A stretch of 64,000 nt of DNA, taken from Chenopodium formosanum. Taxonomy: Eukaryota > Streptophyta > Magnoliopsida > Caryophyllales > Amaranthaceae. Every line of letters starts with the position of its first letter. Within the stretch, counting starts at the first letter, position 1. Positions 1 through 10,600 of this stretch are shown here, piece after piece. The stretch spans positions 5,272,501-5,336,500 of the forward strand of contig CM044857.1 in NCBI GenBank assembly GCA_024500155.1, read 5' to 3'. The notes beneath the pieces are model-generated. The model saw only the letters and a program-made list of their open reading frames with translations, had not been told where the DNA came from and searched no databases. Made by a program: the position numbers and the translations under genes.

Positions 1-609
1 ATTCGGTTGTCATCATCATCATCTCAAAAAAGAGATGAACCTAGTACATCAGGAATCCAAGGGCAAGAAGTTAGTCAGCTCCCACAGGCTAGAGAAGACC
101 CTGTCTTATTACATAGCCAAGTGCGGCCTTGTGACAGCCGTGCAATGCAAGACACATCTGTCAGACAGAAAGATGTAGTCTCAGAAGCTCAAAGTCTACT
201 TCCCTGTTCTACTTCCACAAGTACTGCTACATTACAACGAGTTTCAGCTGAAGCTTCTGGTTTGAAAGCAGAAGTATCCCAGAAGGGTATTCTTCCATTG
301 CTTGACAAGGTCAACACGTTGGAGAAACTATCCTCTCATGACAGAAGGATGCAGAAAAAAGAATCGACTTATAAGCAATTGTTTGTGGATTGGGTGCCAC
401 CTGCACTAGAAATGGTTGAAGAAGATGACGAAGATTGGCTTTTTGGTAAGAATGATGAAGACAGATCAGCCAAAAGATTGAGAGCCAGTAATGATGTTCA
501 AAGCCAGGTTGACAATCTTCCTTGCTCGGCGTCTGCTGTAATGCAGCCACGGGCCCATTACTTGGCCAATGCAGAAATATATGCATTGCCCTTCACTGTT
601 CCGTTCTAA
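1..609 (+). CDS. 3'-terminal exon of an unrecognised plant protein (partial)
   Basis: The frame is open from the first base to a TAA at 607-609, so this is the C-terminal ~202 residues of a gene starting outside the window. The stretch is hydrophilic and Ser/Gln-rich. Its C-terminal third is more structured: a basic lead (KKESTYKQLF), a short hydrophobic/acidic segment (DWVPPALEMVEEDDEDWLF) and a terminal segment ending in ALPFTVPF. That compact tail looks conserved and unlike random translation. I see no enzyme motif, signal peptide or membrane segment. An ATG or TTG inside the exon need not be the start; the reading frame simply enters from upstream. I do not recognise the family. That it is a genuine coding exon rests on the uninterrupted frame, composition and tail, and is fairly safe. 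Confidence 0.65.
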   Translation: MRLSSSSSQKRDEPSTSGIQGQEVSQLPQAREDPVLLHSQVRPCDSRAMQDTSVRQKDVVSEAQSLLPCSTSTSTATLQRVSAEASGLKAEVSQKGILPLLDKVNTLEKLSSHDRRMQKKESTYKQLFVDWVPPALEMVEEDDEDWLFGKNDEDRSAKRLRASNDVQSQVDNLPCSASAVMQPRAHYLANAEIYALPFTVPF

Positions 610-1541
610 GCTCAACAATTTTCACTTCAGTTGGTGTATATGCTGAATGATGCTAGTACTTGGGACTGGCTGAGCTTTCCTTCAGCTCAACATTTTTCAC
701 TTGAGTTAGTGTATGTTGAATGATGCTAGTACCGGGACTGTTGAGGCTTTGAAGTGGGTGTGTTTAGTATCTTTTGGAGTGGTGGATGAGATCTCAGACT
801 CGCACATATGGAGTACAATGATAGGGTTTTGGAAAATTGGCTGGGATGGTTAAAGTTTTGGTGTACTAGTGTAGGGTCTGTTATTTGTCCTGATATTTTT
901 GTTGGTTGAATTGTAAATATATGATCTACTAATATGTTTGTCCATTGGACTTACTAATACAAACATTATGATTGACAAATGGTGTTGTCTATTGAATATG
1001 TGACACTATATACTTGGATAAACTTGTAACTTTATATGGACATAACAAGTTTTGACAGTACAAAAAGTTAAGATAAGGCGAATAGATCAAACTTGCTGCC
1101 TGAATAAAATTAGTAGATCATAAGGTTTGTAATTTGGTCATTTGAGCTTGCCATGTGTATGAACTGTTACTTGTAGTGATAATATTGGTCCAATTACTGA
1201 TCTCTGTGATAATAAAATGGCTGACATTTTCACTTGCAACGGATTGCTTGTGCTATTTGTAATAATTTATGAAATCCCACCAATCATTCTAACCATAACC
1301 CACGTAAAAAGATTAGAAAGTGACTTTATTAAGTTTATAATGAGGCTAGGTTGGGACTTGGGGAGGGTAGGATAATTTGATCCTTCCAGAATCTTTCATC
1401 TACCACTAAGCTATTAAGCATAGAACATCCACAAGCTTCACAAGCCAATATTAGACTTGCTTCCAGCTAGATGTAATTTGGGACAAGCAACCAATGAGGT
1501 TTAATTAGGATTATTGAATTCATATAATCATATAATATCTA
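610..1541. other. 3' flank / intergenic, no gene seen
   Basis: This is AT-rich sequence after the stop codon, probably including the 3' UTR. A near-duplicated phrase (GCTCAACAATTTTCACTT at about 611 and GCTCAACATTTTTCACTT at about 685) shows a local ~74-bp tandem duplication just after the stop. No other coding or repeat signal is visible. Confidence 0.5.
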
Positions 1542-2042
1542 TCTATATACTATACTAAAACAGGGTACACTAGCTCAATGGCTGCCACGTGTCCCTGTTT
1601 TAGGTTTTTAATTTTTTTTTTTTTGGTAAAATGTATAATTGTCAAAGATCCCATTATTAAAGATACTCTGACATAATATCTTGACTTTCTTAATATTGTT
1701 TCTCAATTAATATTATTCATGGATTTTCAGCATATATTTAGTCCATATCATTTGACTTTAGATTGCTTAATTCGAGGAGAGTATATTTTGTTATTTTGTA
1801 TACTAAAACAGGGTACACTAGCTCTATGGCTACCACGTGTCCTTGTTTTAGGCTTTTTTCTTTTTTTTTGGTAAAATGTATAATTGTCAAAGATCCCATT
1901 ATTAGAGATAGTTCGAGATAATATCTTGACTTTCTTAATATTGTTTCTCAATTAATATTATTCATGATTGTCAGCATATATTCAGTCCATATCATTTGAC
2001 TTTAGATTGCTTAATTCAAGAAGAGTATATTTTGTTATTTTG
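1542..2042 (+). repeat. Tandem duplication of ~245-bp Helitron 5' end
   Basis: The segment starting TACTAAAACAGGGTACACTA near 1550 recurs near 1799 and stays collinear for about 245 bp. Both copies hold the CCACGTGTCC block, a T-run, TTGACTTTCTTAATATTG and end in GAGTATATTTTGTTATTTTG. They differ by scattered substitutions and small indels. The second copy lacks the outermost bases of the presumed Helitron terminus. Confidence 0.85.
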
Positions 2043-2058
2043 CACTCCGTATATTATA

Positions 2059-4576
2059 GGAAAATTTCACAAGAATAATCCAACCTTTGTCTCATTCTCC
2101 CAAAATAATCCAACATTTGGATTAACCTTGAATAATCCTAAGTTTACTATATATTTTCTCCTAGCAACCCTAGCAGGTCACCTTATCCTTTTCAACCGGT
2201 TACCATCCACGTGGCAATTTCTGATTGGTCTAATTTTTTTTAATTTAAATAATAAATTTAAATTCTGAAATTAAAAAAAAAAAAAATCCTTCTATCTCCT
2301 TCCCCTCTGTTTGTTTTCCTCTCCTCTTCCTCCCTCCATTATCACCCACCAACACCACTCAGCACGCCATCACAACACTACAAACACCACCGCCTAGAAT
2401 TACCACAAACAACCACCGACATTACCACTCACCACAACATCTATGACCCACCCACAACATTAACGGCTTACGAGTTACGACCGCCCCAATTCAGCCCAAA
2501 ATTCAATTGAGAGGGAGAAAAGAGTAGGAAATTGGTGGGAGTTGGGGTTTCGTGTTCTAGGTAGGTAGAATTGGGGTTTCGGGTATGGGTTGGGGTGGGT
2601 TGGTGAATTCGGGTATGGGTGGTTTAGACAAGGTGGAGTTGGTGTAGTGCTGTCAAATTTCAAACCGAAACCGTTTAACTGTCCGAAACCGACCGACCCA
2701 AATGAGAACCGAACCGATTAAAAACCGATTTTTTTGAAACCGAAAACCGACCCGAACCGTATTTTAGTAAACCCGAAACCGAATCGACCCGAATAATGTT
2801 AAACCGTATAAGAACCGAACCCGTTAACAAACCGAACCAAATATAAACCGAACTGAAAGGAAACCGAACCGAAAAAGAACCGAACCGTATCTAACCCGAA
2901 ATCGGTTCCAACCCGAAACCGTTTAAACTGGCAAAAAAACCGCTTACACCGAACCGTTAGCAAACTGCTACCCGTTTGCACCGAACCATTTAAAAACCGA
3001 ACTGTTTGTAAACCGAACTGGTTATAAACCGAACCGTTTATGAACCAAACCGCTTTTAAATCGAACCGTTTACAAACTTTTTTATATAATTAAATGGATT
3101 TTTTTTTACGGGAATATAATTAAATGGATTAAATATTAGAAATCTTAGAATATTTTTTTTAAAATAGCAAGGCAAATCATTCATTAAGGATAATCAGTGT
3201 TCACAAACAAGAGCAAAACAAGCAGGCTCAGGCCCTGCCTCAAACTATTAGCAACACTACTGTCTCTAGTCATGTATATAAATGATTAAATAAGAAGCAT
3301 ATAATAACCTAATTGTAAACACAATAATACATTAATACACTAACTCTTATAATCTACTTCGTAATAAACTAGTAAGATTAGTATTACTAAACTTGAAACA
3401 GAACATAATATGTATTTATAAAATCAATGAGAATTTGTTTATAATATGATGCCTAACTAATAAATATGAAATGATTCGCGACTTTATATAAAACTTGTGA
3501 ACGCAAAAGGTTAGCAAGTACTATCAAATTTCAAACCAAAACCATTTAACTGCCCGAATCCAAACAACTCGATAAACAATTTATTTTTTGAAACCGAAAA
3601 CCGACCCGAACCATAATTTAGTAAACTTGAAATGGAACTGATATGAATAACGTTAAAGTGGTTAAACCATCGAAGAACCGAACCAGTTATAAACTATACC
3701 GAAAAAGAACCGAACCAGTTAAAAACTGAACCGAAAAAGAACCAAACCAGTTATAAACTGAACCAAAAAAGAACCGAACTGTTTCTAACCCGAAACCGTT
3801 TCCAACCCGAAATTGTTTGAACCGGGATAAAAACCGTTTACACCGCACCGTTAACAAACCGCAACCCGTCTGCACCGAACCGTTTACTACCCGGACTGTT
3901 TACAACCCGAACCGAATTAAAACCGTTTAAGAATAAACCGAAACCGAATCGAACCGATAACTATTTAAACCGAACCAAAACCGACCCGTGAGACAATTAA
4001 ACCGATTCCAAACCGACCCGATTGAATACCGAACCGATTTCAAACCGAACCGAAACCGAACTGTCAAACCGTTTTGACAGTGCTAAGTTGGTGGTTTTGA
4101 GTCTGGTGGGAGTGGGTTTGCGTTTGGGTGGGGTTAGTGGTGGCGGAGGTGGTGGTGGCTAAGTTACGGGCTAATTGCGAATTTGCGAGGTTGTGGCACG
4201 TGGAGGGCTGGTTTACAGGGGAGGAGGTGTTAATGGGGCGGGCTAGTTGATGGGAAAATGGGTTAGGCTGACAGTGAGGTGAGGTGAGGTGAGGTTGTGC
4301 ATGGTGGTGGCAAGGTTGAGAGAGGTGAAGGAGCCATTGTTAATGGCTGAAAGCTTGAAATAGTTTTGAAGAGGGGGGAAGGAAGAAGGCAGGGGAAATT
4401 AAGGAAAATAAAAAATAAAATAAAAATAAAAAAGTAACCTGAAGTTCAGGTAACCGGTCAAAAAGGTTCGGTAAGAGAAGATAAGTAGTAAACTTAGGAT
4501 TATTCAAGGTTAATTGAAAGGTCGGATTATTTTGGGAGAACAAGCTAAAGGTTGGATTATTCTTGTGAAATTTTCC
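2059..4576. mobile_element. Non-autonomous MULE (Mutator-like), 2518 bp, TSD TATATTATA
   Basis: The ends are inverted copies: GGAAAATTTCACAAGAATAATCC at the left and its complement at 4554-4576. Inverted similarity continues inward for roughly 150 bp. The element is flanked by a perfect 9-bp direct repeat TATATTATA (2050-2058 and 4577-4585), the TSD length expected for Mutator-like elements. There is no transposase frame. The interior is C-rich on the left and G-rich on the right (CCACCACC / GGTGGTGG), and a hAT-like element is nested inside. The exact TSD makes this call strong. Confidence 0.88.
2645..4085. mobile_element. Nested hAT-like element with AACCGAACCG arrays, TSD AGTTGGTG
   Basis: The element begins TAGTGCTGTCAAA and ends in the complement of TAGCACTGTCAAA. 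It is flanked by a perfect 8-bp duplication AGTTGGTG (2637-2644 and 4086-4093), as expected for hAT elements. Both halves (about 2650-3075 and 3520-4070) are filled with degenerate AACCGAACCG / AACCGTTTA words. The two halves look like diverged copies, since each starts with TATCAAATTTCAAACC-like sequence. They flank a plainer AT-rich core with a GCAGGCTCAGGCCCTGCCTC patch near 3220. Open frames here on the minus strand are by-products of the repeat. No transposase is present. Confidence 0.88.
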
Positions 4577-4594
4577 TATATTATATTTTAGGTT

Positions 4595-5865
4595 TCCTTA
4601 TTAGCACACGTACAACTATATTAGAGCAGGTTATTCCTTCAACCTAATTTTTTTCCTCCCCACATTATTCCTATGGCTACTAACACCATTCCTAATGATG
4701 TTGAAACTAATTGTGTTGTGTTGTCAACCTCACTAATATTATCAAACTCAATTCAACCAATTATTTATCCTGAAAAATTTAACTTGAGACTATACTTGTG
4801 GGATATGACCTTTTCAAGTTTCTTCATGATCTCACCCTGGTCTCATCCATTCATATCTTTTATATTTAAGTCAAGTTCATATTACGGATTAGTAAAAGAT
4901 ACATTTGATTATATATTAAATGTAGATTATCACTCAAATATACTAATGTGTATAAATTATAGATCTTATTTAAAAAAATATAATACGGAGTACTACCTCC
5001 ACTTTGTTAAGTGTTACATTTAAACGATATCCAATTCACTATTTTGACCATTAATTTTTTTTTATATATATAATTTTGCATTAATTTAAATTATACAAAG
5101 TTGATATATTGAAAAGTTATAACAATTTTAATCTAATAAGATCAAACTTGATAATAATGTGCTTTCTAGCTTATATTTAAACAATTAGACATGTTGTGAA
5201 ACGTAAATAGCTTATAAATATGTAGATTGTGTTTTCTCTAAAAAAAATAAATGTAAATTTTGATACAATTATAATGACTTTACTAATTTTCTACCACATG
5301 ATTTTAGATATATCATACTTAATTTTTTTTAAAAAATATACATGCTATATAATTCATTTGCTATAATATTTTGTTACAGAACTCCTAAACGCGAAATCTC
5401 TGAATTAGTATAATAAGTTTTTAAACTTTTGCTAAACCTATAAACAAACCATTTATTCGACAACTAAAGTCATAACACACTCATGCATAACATCTACAAA
5501 TTGTAAAAAAGTTGATTGATATATAATTCTCTATAAACTATAATTCTCATTTTTAAATACAGAGTTTGACACTAACTTTTATTCCATTCTTTCTATTATA
5601 ACTGACAAGTTAGACTTTTTTTTTTTCACTATCTATAATATTAACATTGATTGTAGTCTATTTATTTTCCTTTTTTTTTTTAAAAAAAAAATGTAATAAA
5701 TTCATATTTTATCATTTAAAGTTGTTAAATAGATATTGATGTAAGGTTTTATAATTAAAAAAGAATATAATTTTTATTGATATTTAATTACATAAAAACT
5801 AAGTCAAACTATTGCATCGACATGTATGCAAAGTTTGATTGTGTTAGTTATTCATCAATGTGGGT
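4595..5865. other. AT-rich filler inside the Helitron, no gene
   Basis: This is very AT-rich sequence with homopolymer runs. A 116-codon open frame at 4673-5023 lacks any recognisable domain and sits in low-complexity DNA, so it is not called. Nothing else is visible. Confidence 0.5.
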
Positions 5866-7620
5866 AGCCACCATAGGGTTACTCAGTTAGTGTTATAGGG
5901 GTCACTCAATTAGTGATATTGGGCTTACTTTTTTTTTTTTTTTTTAAGGAAAATATAGGGCTTACTTATTAGTAAGTGTTATAATGGTTACATTGTGAGT
6001 GTTGTAGGGGATACTTTATTTGTTAATTATTTAAGAGTTACTAAATAAGTATAATAAGGGGTTACTCTAATCTATTAGTAAAATAGGGGTTAACTTATCG
6101 GTGTCATAGGCGTTACTATTTCTTTTTACAAGCGGCCACACGATGTGCCAGTCGCATAGAAAATGCGTTGTATATTTTGTATATGTCATCACGAGTGATA
6201 TGTAAGAGTAATATGCATATTTTTTACTTCTCTTATATCTGTGTACATAAATTTTTTTTTTCACTATTATATACTTGTATGTGCAATAAAAATATCAAAT
6301 GATTACATATAATAATAATAATTATTATTAAAAAAAAAGACAATTAAGGGCAAGACTACGCATCCTTCTAAGGTCATATATAGCTAAAGGTTACAATTTT
6401 TGAAAAAAAGTTTATACTAAGCAGTGTCTTTTCAGATTTTTAGACGTGCAAATTTTTGGATGTGGAAGATGCAATATGTGTATGGTGATGAGGTTGATTC
6501 ATCATGTGATAAAATTTAGTAGGTGATAAGACAAGATAATTTCGTATTTTTTTATTCTCCACGAGGGAAAGAAAAATATGAGAACTAATATTTACATACA
6601 TAATAAAACTATAACAGCTTTTTGATGCAGCAGGCCACATCGTGTGGCAGGGGTTACCCGAGTTATTTTGTTAGAGGTTACCCGAGTTATTCAGTCAGGG
6701 GTTACTCGAGTTACTCGATCAAGGGTTACTTGAGGGGTTCGGATAGGGGTTACTCGAGGGGTTCACTCGGTTCTAGGGTTACTTGAGGGGTTACTCGATC
6801 AGGGGTTACTCGGTCATGAATTACTCGAGTTACTCGGTCAGAGGTTACTCGAGTTACTAGGTCAGGATTACTTAAGGAGTTCAATCAGGGGTTACATACT
6901 CGAGTAATTTAGTTAAGGGTTATTTAAGGAGTTAGGGGTAACTTAAGGGGTTACTCGGTAAGGGGTTACTTGAGGGGTTCGGTCATGGATTACTCGAGGG
7001 TTACTCGGTCAGGGGTTACTCAAGGAGTTACTCGGTCAGGGGTTACTCGAGGAATTACTCAATCAGGAGTAACTCGAGTAACCCCTGACCGAGTAACTTG
7101 AGTAACCCCGATAACTCGAGTAACTCCTGACCGAGTAACTCGAGTAACCCTGTCGCACGGTACAGCAGGCCGCATACAAAAAATTGTGATAAACATTATC
7201 AAATGTCTATAAAAAGATGTGAATATATTCATGCTATATGTGAATATAAAAATTCCTATTTTTAGAAGTTACATGTTAAATATCAAGTGTTTTAGAGGCC
7301 ATAGAAAAGATATGACATTATTTGTGATATACGAAATACAATATTTATATAATGATCATGTTGTTTTATAATAGAAATTATTTTTCCAATCATATATTGA
7401 GTTCACAAAGTTTTATATCTGGTTGGCTACACCGTGTGGCCGAGATTACTTGGTCAGGGGTTACTCGGTCGGTCAGGGGTTACTTGATCAAGGGTTATTC
7501 AATCGGTCAAGGGTCACTTAGTCAGTTTGGGGTTATTCGTGTTTTGGCGTGTGTCAGCCGTGCCAGTCACATAGAAAAAGCGTTGTATATATTGAGTTAG
7601 TGGACAGAGTTTAATCATTT
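5866..7620. repeat. GGTTACTCGAGTTACTCGGTCAG satellite with an orientation switch
   Basis: Units of GGGGTTACTCGAG and TTACTCGGTCAG repeat densely from about 6645 to 7062, then run as the complement (AGTAACTCGAGTAACCCCTGACCG) to about 7150. Degenerate relatives (GGGTTACTCAGTTAGTG) lie at 5866-6110 and more copies at 7436-7540. Phrases with GTGCCAGTCGCATAGAAAATGCG (about 6147) and GTGCCAGTCACATAGAAAAAGCG (about 7558) bracket the array. AGCAGGCC phrases recur at about 6629 and 7162. The unit holds the palindrome ACTCGAGT, and the orientation switch near 7065 makes a long imperfect foldback. Confidence 0.85.
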
Positions 7621-7936
7621 TTAAAATGAGGTGGCCAGTGGCTCAAGTAGAAAGGAGAAAAAAAAATGACTTAATGTAGGGATTGATTATCAGTAGTTCA
7701 TTTATTGAGTTGAATTATATTTAAAAATTTTACATTCAATTTAAGAATAAAAAAGTTGTCTTTAAAGTAGATATCATTATTTTAAGAGGTTAAAAATGCA
7801 TGATTAAGACATCTATGTAAGTAAACCCATTATTACTCATTAAATCGTTTTATCTTAAAATTTTGTGAAATGAATATAAGTAATACTATTTGTAAGCCGT
7901 GCATCGCACGGGTGCTATGCTAGTAACAATCTAATA

Positions 7937-8456
7937 CTCCCTTCGTCCGTTATCTACATTACTCCTTTCCATTTTGGGTGTTTCAAAATTACATTCTTAC
8001 TTTCCCTTTTAGTAAGTAAATTTTTTCCAAATATCCCCAAATTATCCCTAAATAGTTGTGATATAACATAACTTTTATTATTTTTCTGTTTTGCAACTAA
8101 TGGCACAGAAGCCATATTTTTCTGTTTTGCAACTAATGGCACAGAAGCCATAATTTTGACACTCACCCTTTTAAACATTCTGAATCCATGTGCAGCACTA
8201 TACTGAAATATGTTTGGTCCTTTTATTTTTCACCAAAAAATGTGGTTGGTCTTTATTTATTTATTTATTTTTTTTTAAAGAGGATTAATGACATGTGGTT
8301 CATTTAATATCATTCAATCTTTGTTTTATTCAAAGACAACAATAAATGTTTTGTAATTCCCACATTACTTTCCAATCACGGGTTTTAAGGTTACTCAAAG
8401 TTTCTTAATTCCCGTGTAATTTTAGAAATAGGAATGTAAATAAGGGACGGAGGGAG
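7937..8456. mobile_element. Stowaway-type MITE, 520 bp, TSD TA
   Basis: Terminal CTCCCTTCGTCCGTTA and GGGACGGAGGGAG form the inverted repeats typical of Stowaway (Tc1/mariner-derived) MITEs, flanked by TA on both sides (7935-7936 and 8457-8458). Inside, at about 8084-8155, a ~36-bp unit containing TTGCAACTAATGGCACAG is tandemly duplicated. The element starts 14 bp after the presumed Helitron 3' end. Confidence 0.85.
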
Positions 8457-9339
8457 TAGTGATATTCTCATCCTCGACTTAGAGGAGGTAAAAAAACATA
8501 ACAACCTAATAGTCATATTCTCATCATCGACTTTTACATCAATGTTTTGCAAATCCGTAATGTTAGAAAAGAACTCATTTAACTAAATGAGACCTTAGCA
8601 GTTTAGCTCTTTCTAGATGAAGATTATGAAGTCCATTTGTGAGTAGTAGACGGTTGGTTATGCTCTTAGTCATATATAGTGAATCAAAAATTAACCACAT
8701 GCAAACCCGTTGCAGTTTTCTCGACCCCTTGGCAACTTCTCTCTCTCGCTCTCTCTCTCTCCTTTTTTTTTTTTTTCTTTTTTTTTTTTGTATGTGTGTG
8801 TGTGTGTTTGACAACGGTCAGAAAAGGAATTAATCCCAAGAGTTCATGCAAAAACTAGAACAAATACAATTTAAAGACGAAAAAGCTCTCTTAGTTTCCT
8901 CAAGATGTTTTGATGTTCCACTCTTTCAGCCGTTTGCGCATTGACAACTTGCATTAGCTTGAGTCTTGGGATCTTTATCTGCAAGTGAAGGTCCTAGCTG
9001 TACGCAATCCTTCGTAGATGCCTTCCGGCATGCTATTATTGATATAGTCGCTGTCTATGCCAATTCTCAATACTTCATTAGAGAGACTAATAAAAGGTGA
9101 ACTGTCGATAGAGCCTTCAAATCAATTTCCTCTCACGTATCCTTCGCCATTCTCGTAGGCCTTTTAATTTGGATAAATCGCTAAGAGTCCTGTGGCAACC
9201 ATTGAATCAAGATGACCTTCATCTTCAACTGCTATAGGCCAAAATTCATTTGCCTATCAAATTTCTTAATATAAAAATTTATTAACATGATTAATCAAAC
9301 TTGTCAATGAACATCTTAAAGCATAAATAAGACCTTAAG
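8457..9339. other. Intergenic, with a (CT)/(T)/(GT) simple-sequence tract
   Basis: A compound microsatellite, CTCTCTCGCTCTC then T-runs then (TG)n, occupies about 8738-8808. From 8875 to 9300 the sequence is more balanced in composition and may be transposon internal DNA. I could not read any protein in it. Confidence 0.4.
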
Positions 9340-9665
9340 ATTTGGCTCTTGATACCAATTGTGATGAAGTACATGAAGTTGTACTACCTCCGTTAAAAGT
9401 TACGTGCAACTTTGGGGTATTATTTATGATATATAAAATATTTCAAAGTTGTACGTAACATTTAACGGAGGTAGTATTTGAATGTGCGGAAGAATAGTCA
9501 ATGACTAAATAAAGGTTGAGAAAGCAATAAAGAAAATAAACAAAGCATACCTCGATTTATGTGGTTTGGTCAAATAACCTGCTTCATAAGTGGGGTATTT
9601 GAGATTTTTTTCTTTATTCAAATGGAGAAAATAAGAGTAAATATGCACAGTGACATATCCAAAAA
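9340..9665 (-). mobile_element. Remnant of a Copia-type LTR with primer-binding site
   Basis: Read on the minus strand, TTGGTATCAAGAGCC (about 9349-9363) resembles the methionine-tRNA primer-binding site (TGGTATCAGAGC) of Copia retrotransposons. The plus-strand sequence beyond it (GTGCGGAAGAATAG, then CGATTTATGTGGTTTGGTC near 9552) fits LTR sequence next to such a site in plants. No second LTR was found, and the region is interrupted by a 91-bp MITE. Confidence 0.4.
9384..9474. mobile_element. 91-bp foldback Stowaway-like MITE, TSD TA
   Basis: CTACCTCCGTTAAAAGTTACG at the left is nearly the exact complement of the right end (CGTAACATTTAACGGAGGTAG). The element is flanked by TA at 9382-9383 and 9475-9476. 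The whole element folds into one hairpin with a short AT loop. It is inserted in the Copia LTR remnant. Confidence 0.8.
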
Positions 9666-9870
9666 TTTATAAATGGGGTCTAAAATAAATCAGCAGCAAA
9701 TTCAGGTTGTCGGTCAGCGCTATCGATCCAGGCAGTTAGGCGGTGCTGTGGGCGACAGTAGATCTAGGCAGGCCAGGTGTTTGAGTAAGTGTTTGGGGAC
9801 TTTGAGTTGGAGAGAGAAAATTGGACTACGGTTTTGTGAAAAGAACTTCATATGACTGTACAAGAAATAA

Positions 9871-9873
<3 letters not shown>

Positions 9874-9948
<75 letters not shown>
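9874..9948. repeat. (TA)n microsatellite
   Basis: About 37 consecutive TA dinucleotides. They are likely length-polymorphic and could extrude as a cruciform. Confidence 0.95.
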
Positions 9949-9951
<3 letters not shown>

Positions 9952-10600
9952 CCAATTCACTTGAAGAGCTTAGGAGAAATAAAGAGTCGGTATTGTGTGG
10001 CCAGTGAAACAGAAATATTTGGAATAAAAGTCCTATTTTATTTTATTTTATTATTCTTTTTTAAATGAACCTGATTTTTTTTTTTTTTTTTTAACAAAAT
10101 GGGAATGCACGTCTCCCTACATGGGCTTAATAGGTCCACCACTAAATATACATGTGGTCTTTTAATGGCTTAATTAACATACGTACATCCGGCCAATGGT
10201 TCCTTTTAAAAAATAATGGAACCCTATAAAGCCCATTTATTATTCGATCGGTTACTCACTCCACCAAGGAATACGCCAATAGTCATCATGACCAAGTTGT
10301 ATCTTAACAAAAGCATCAAGCGAAAGAGAACAGAGCACATGGTGAACATCCAGAAGCAAAGTCGCCAGGCGTAAACGCACCCTTTTATCTCGCGCGGATG
10401 CCCAAGCCTATCGTAACCTTTTGTGCAAACACTCAAACACTATCCAACTTTAAAATGAAATTTTAAGTATGACTTGTTTACACAGCCGCGCATCTATATA
10501 GTCTAGAGCATACACGGCTACATGCTCTTCATTGTGTGGATACGAGGCACAGGTAACAAATATAAGTGACGATACAACGCGCTGTTCATTGCGTGGATAA
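9949..10600. other. Intergenic, no gene seen
   Basis: Mixed-composition sequence without a convincing frame. A phrase (GATACGAGGCACAGGTAACAA near 10539) recurs beyond the next element at about 11786; see the findings. Confidence 0.4.

Larger units (their letters stand above)
1542..7923 (+). mobile_element. Probable non-autonomous Helitron with nested insertions
   Basis: The left end reads A|TCTATATACTATACTAAAA, matching the 5' TC...ACTATACTAAAA style of plant Helitron ends. The right end has a hairpin of GCCGTGCATCGCACGGG followed by GCTATG and CTAG|T, the classic Helitron 3' terminus. The flanking A and T fit Helitron insertion into an AT dinucleotide, so no TSD is expected. A second TC at 1538 is an alternative start. 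The interior has no Rep/helicase frame. It carries a tandem 5'-end duplication, a MULE with a nested hAT element, AT-rich filler and a long TTACTCG-type satellite. The two ends are each convincing; that they belong to one element is inferred from order and orientation. Confidence 0.55.

Noticed and set aside
2799..3875. Two similar 60-62-codon minus-strand frames (MQTG.LLTVRCKRF)
   Set aside because: They are translations of the duplicated AACCGAACCG arrays in a hAT-like element, so their similarity is DNA repetition rather than protein conservation.
4673..5023. 116-codon open frame on the plus strand
   Set aside because: No domain, very AT-rich context inside a Helitron, and composition like translated low-complexity DNA.
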